A stretch of DNA of 56,035 bases from Tepidibacillus decaturensis (lineage in GTDB: Bacteria; Bacillota; Bacilli; Tepidibacillales; Tepidibacillaceae): assembly GCF_001561915.1 (NCBI RefSeq), contig NZ_LSKU01000001.1, forward strand, positions 408,311-464,345. Reading direction: 5' to 3'. The position numbers and the translations under genes are program-made. The notes beneath the pieces are model-generated. The model did no database searches. It was given only the letters and a program-made list of their open reading frames with translations, and had not been told where the DNA came from. This document shows positions 54,723 through 56,035 of this stretch, piece after piece (within the stretch, counting starts at the first letter, position 1; each line of letters begins with the position of its first letter).

Positions 54723-56035
54723 TTATTTCTTTAAATTATCCCAAGCTGTTTGCAAGTCGTTTAAGAATTGATCCTTCGACTTTTGCCCGCCGACATAAGC
54801 TTGCATAATTGAACCAAATTCATTGATGACTCCGTCAGGGTATTTAAACCAGTTCCAAGAAAGAGTCTTGTTTTCATTGGAATATTTAATAATATCATCG
54901 GCAAGAGCTCCTAAACCGGTAGCTTCTATGTTATCAAAGGCAGGGATAAATTTAAACTTCTGAACGATGTAGGATTTTCCGACATCGGAGCTTACCATCC
55001 AATTTAAGAATTTCTTCGCTTCTTCCTTGTTAGGTGAATTTTTATTAACTACCCAGTTGTTTGGAACACCTACCGGAAGTTTATCCATCGCTTCAGCATC
55101 ATTATTGATTGGAATTGGCAAGAAACCCATATTAATATTCGGATTAATTTCCAATATCATATTGGTTGTCCAGTTACCTTGTTGCATCATCGCTGTTTGA
55201 CCGCTGGCGAATTGAGTAACCTGAGTATTGTAATCGGTTGTTAACGGATTTTTATTGCCGTATTTTATTGTTAAATCAAAAAGGTTCATAAATTCTTCGA
55301 ATTTTTCATTGCCCGGGATTTTGGCTGTTCCGCTGTTCAGGCCTTGAATAAATTCATCAGGATTCGGTTGTTGTGCAAACGGAATATTCAGCAAATGAAT
55401 ACCCAATACCCACCATTCGCCATAGCCGACGGAAAAAGGTGTAATACCTGCATCGTTTAGTTTTTTTGCAGCTGCTTCTAACTCATCCAACGTTTTAGGT
55501 AAGTTTGTAATGCCTGCTTTGGCAAATAAATCTTTATTGTAGATAAATCCGTATCCCTCTAGATTCAAAGGCTGACCATAAATCTTTCCGTCAATAGTCA
55601 TAGGAACTTTTGCAGATGGATAAACATGGCTGACCCAAGGTTGATCAGATAAATCTTCTAATTTATTTAACCATGTTTGAGCCTCGGCAAATCCGCCGTT
55701 ATTAAATATATCAGGCTCATTTCCTGATGCAAACTGTGCTTTTAATGCAGCACCGTAATCAGCGCCGCCGCCTACAGTCTGAACATTGACCTTAACATTG
55801 GGGTTTTCTTTTTCATATTCCTTTGCTAATTGTTCCAGATCCTCCGCAATTTCAACCTTGAATTGGAAGATGCTTAAGGTAATGTTTTCCTTTTCAGCTG
55901 GTTGTGCCGGTGTTGTGCTGCTGTTGGCTTGATCGGCTTCGGTCTTTGCCGGTGCTTCAGTGGTTGTCGAACAAGCAGATAAAGATAATAGCATGATGAT
56001 AGAAATAATAAGAGTGACTACAGTAAGCCTTTTCA
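54723..56035 (-). CDS. Sugar ABC transporter substrate-binding lipoprotein (start codon cut by window edge)
   Basis: A UgpB/MalE-type extracellular solute-binding lipoprotein of about 437 residues. Only the first base of the start codon is missing: the frame opens (x)TG AAA AGG at the edge, then LTVVTLIISIIMLLSLSAC, a lipoprotein signal whose Cys is the modification site. The mature part has a Thr/Pro/Ala-rich linker, ITLSIFQFKVEIAEDLEQL, GQPLNLEGYGFIYNKDLFAK and SGQTAMMQQGNWTTNMI, all typical of family 1 solute-binding proteins. It lies ahead of an alpha-glucosidase. No permease gene lies between them; permeases, if any, are outside the window. Confidence 0.92.
   Translation of the reverse strand, partial: KRLTVVTLIISIIMLLSLSACSTTTEAPAKTEADQANSSTTPAQPAEKENITLSIFQFKVEIAEDLEQLAKEYEKENPNVKVNVQTVGGGADYGAALKAQFASGNEPDIFNNGGFAEAQTWLNKLEDLSDQPWVSHVYPSAKVPMTIDGKIYGQPLNLEGYGFIYNKDLFAKAGITNLPKTLDELEAAAKKLNDAGITPFSVGYGEWWVLGIHLLNIPFAQQPNPDEFIQGLNSGTAKIPGNEKFEEFMNLFDLTIKYGNKNPLTTDYNTQVTQFASGQTAMMQQGNWTTNMILEINPNINMGFLPIPINNDAEAMDKLPVGVPNNWVVNKNSPNKEEAKKFLNWMVSSDVGKSYIVQKFKFIPAFDNIEATGLGALADDIIKYSNENKTLSWNWFKYPDGVINEFGSIMQAYVGGQKSKDQFLNDLQTAWDNLKK

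Overview
The window comes from a low-GC, endospore-forming Firmicute of the Bacillales type. The main evidence is spore genes (SpoVAF, a spore photoproduct lyase-family protein, a DUF1657 protein, squalene-hopene/sporulenol cyclase), Bacillus-style neighbours (mutS2-yshE, ycsG with pxpABC, csoR-copA-copZ), strong AGGAGG-type ribosome binding sites, TTG/GTG starts and an S-box riboswitch. I cannot name the species from sequence alone.

Layout. 1-4230: end of an unknown gene, a DUF302 protein, PrsA foldase, a frameshifted sqhC on the minus strand, and a decayed methyltransferase remnant. 4280-6820 (minus): a compact nucleosidase-like / SPL-family radical SAM / SDR cluster. 7000-9530: MazG-like protein and a YunD-type 5'-nucleotidase. 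9777-15351: UPF0237-UPF0210, the Nramp-like YcsG, and 5-oxoprolinase pxpB-pxpA-pxpC. 15574-23842: a complete four-gene Wadjet type I anti-plasmid system (jetABCD). 24000-27330: a copper regulon with CsoR-type operators, csoR, copA and copZ, headed by a glutaredoxin-like gene with an in-frame TGA exactly at the first catalytic cysteine and a hairpin just downstream. This is a candidate selenoprotein. 27425-31502: a SAM-I riboswitch ahead of a sulfonate/taurine-type ABC transporter and a YeeE/YedE sulfur transporter. 31656-35899: two-component system, small exported membrane protein and an unusual cytochrome b. 36043-38604: LysM/G5/M23 cell-wall hydrolase and, on the minus strand, an O-acetylserine sulfhydrylase-type cysteine synthase. 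38863-42463: second two-component system with a Met/His-rich small membrane protein, ResA-like thioredoxin and an Lgt-like membrane protein. 42550-49179: DUF1657, YvlD-like, MutS2, YshE, MFS transporter, SpoVAF, thioredoxin. 49202-56035 (minus): sugar-utilisation cluster with YesN/YesM regulators, oligo-1,6-glucosidase and a sugar-binding lipoprotein that runs off the edge. A 196-bp inverted-repeat-bounded multi-hairpin element sits in the YesM leader.

Cross-cutting observation: eight genes are broken by nine single-base indels (sqhC, splB, mazG-like, ycsG twice, cytochrome b, MFS, yesM, glucosidase). In each case one base restores a protein of family-typical length. Most lie in short homopolymers, so uncorrected assembly errors are the simplest explanation, although true decay or poly-A slippage cannot be excluded. 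The TGA in the glutaredoxin differs in kind, because it is not an indel.

How the parts fit: sulfur supply (S-box transporter, YeeE, cysteine synthase), thiol redox and copper handling (Grx, CsoR/CopA/CopZ, ResA, TrxA), respiration (cytochrome b with its upstream regulator), spore resistance and germination, and plasmid defence. I saw no rRNA, tRNA, CRISPR array or intact transposase.
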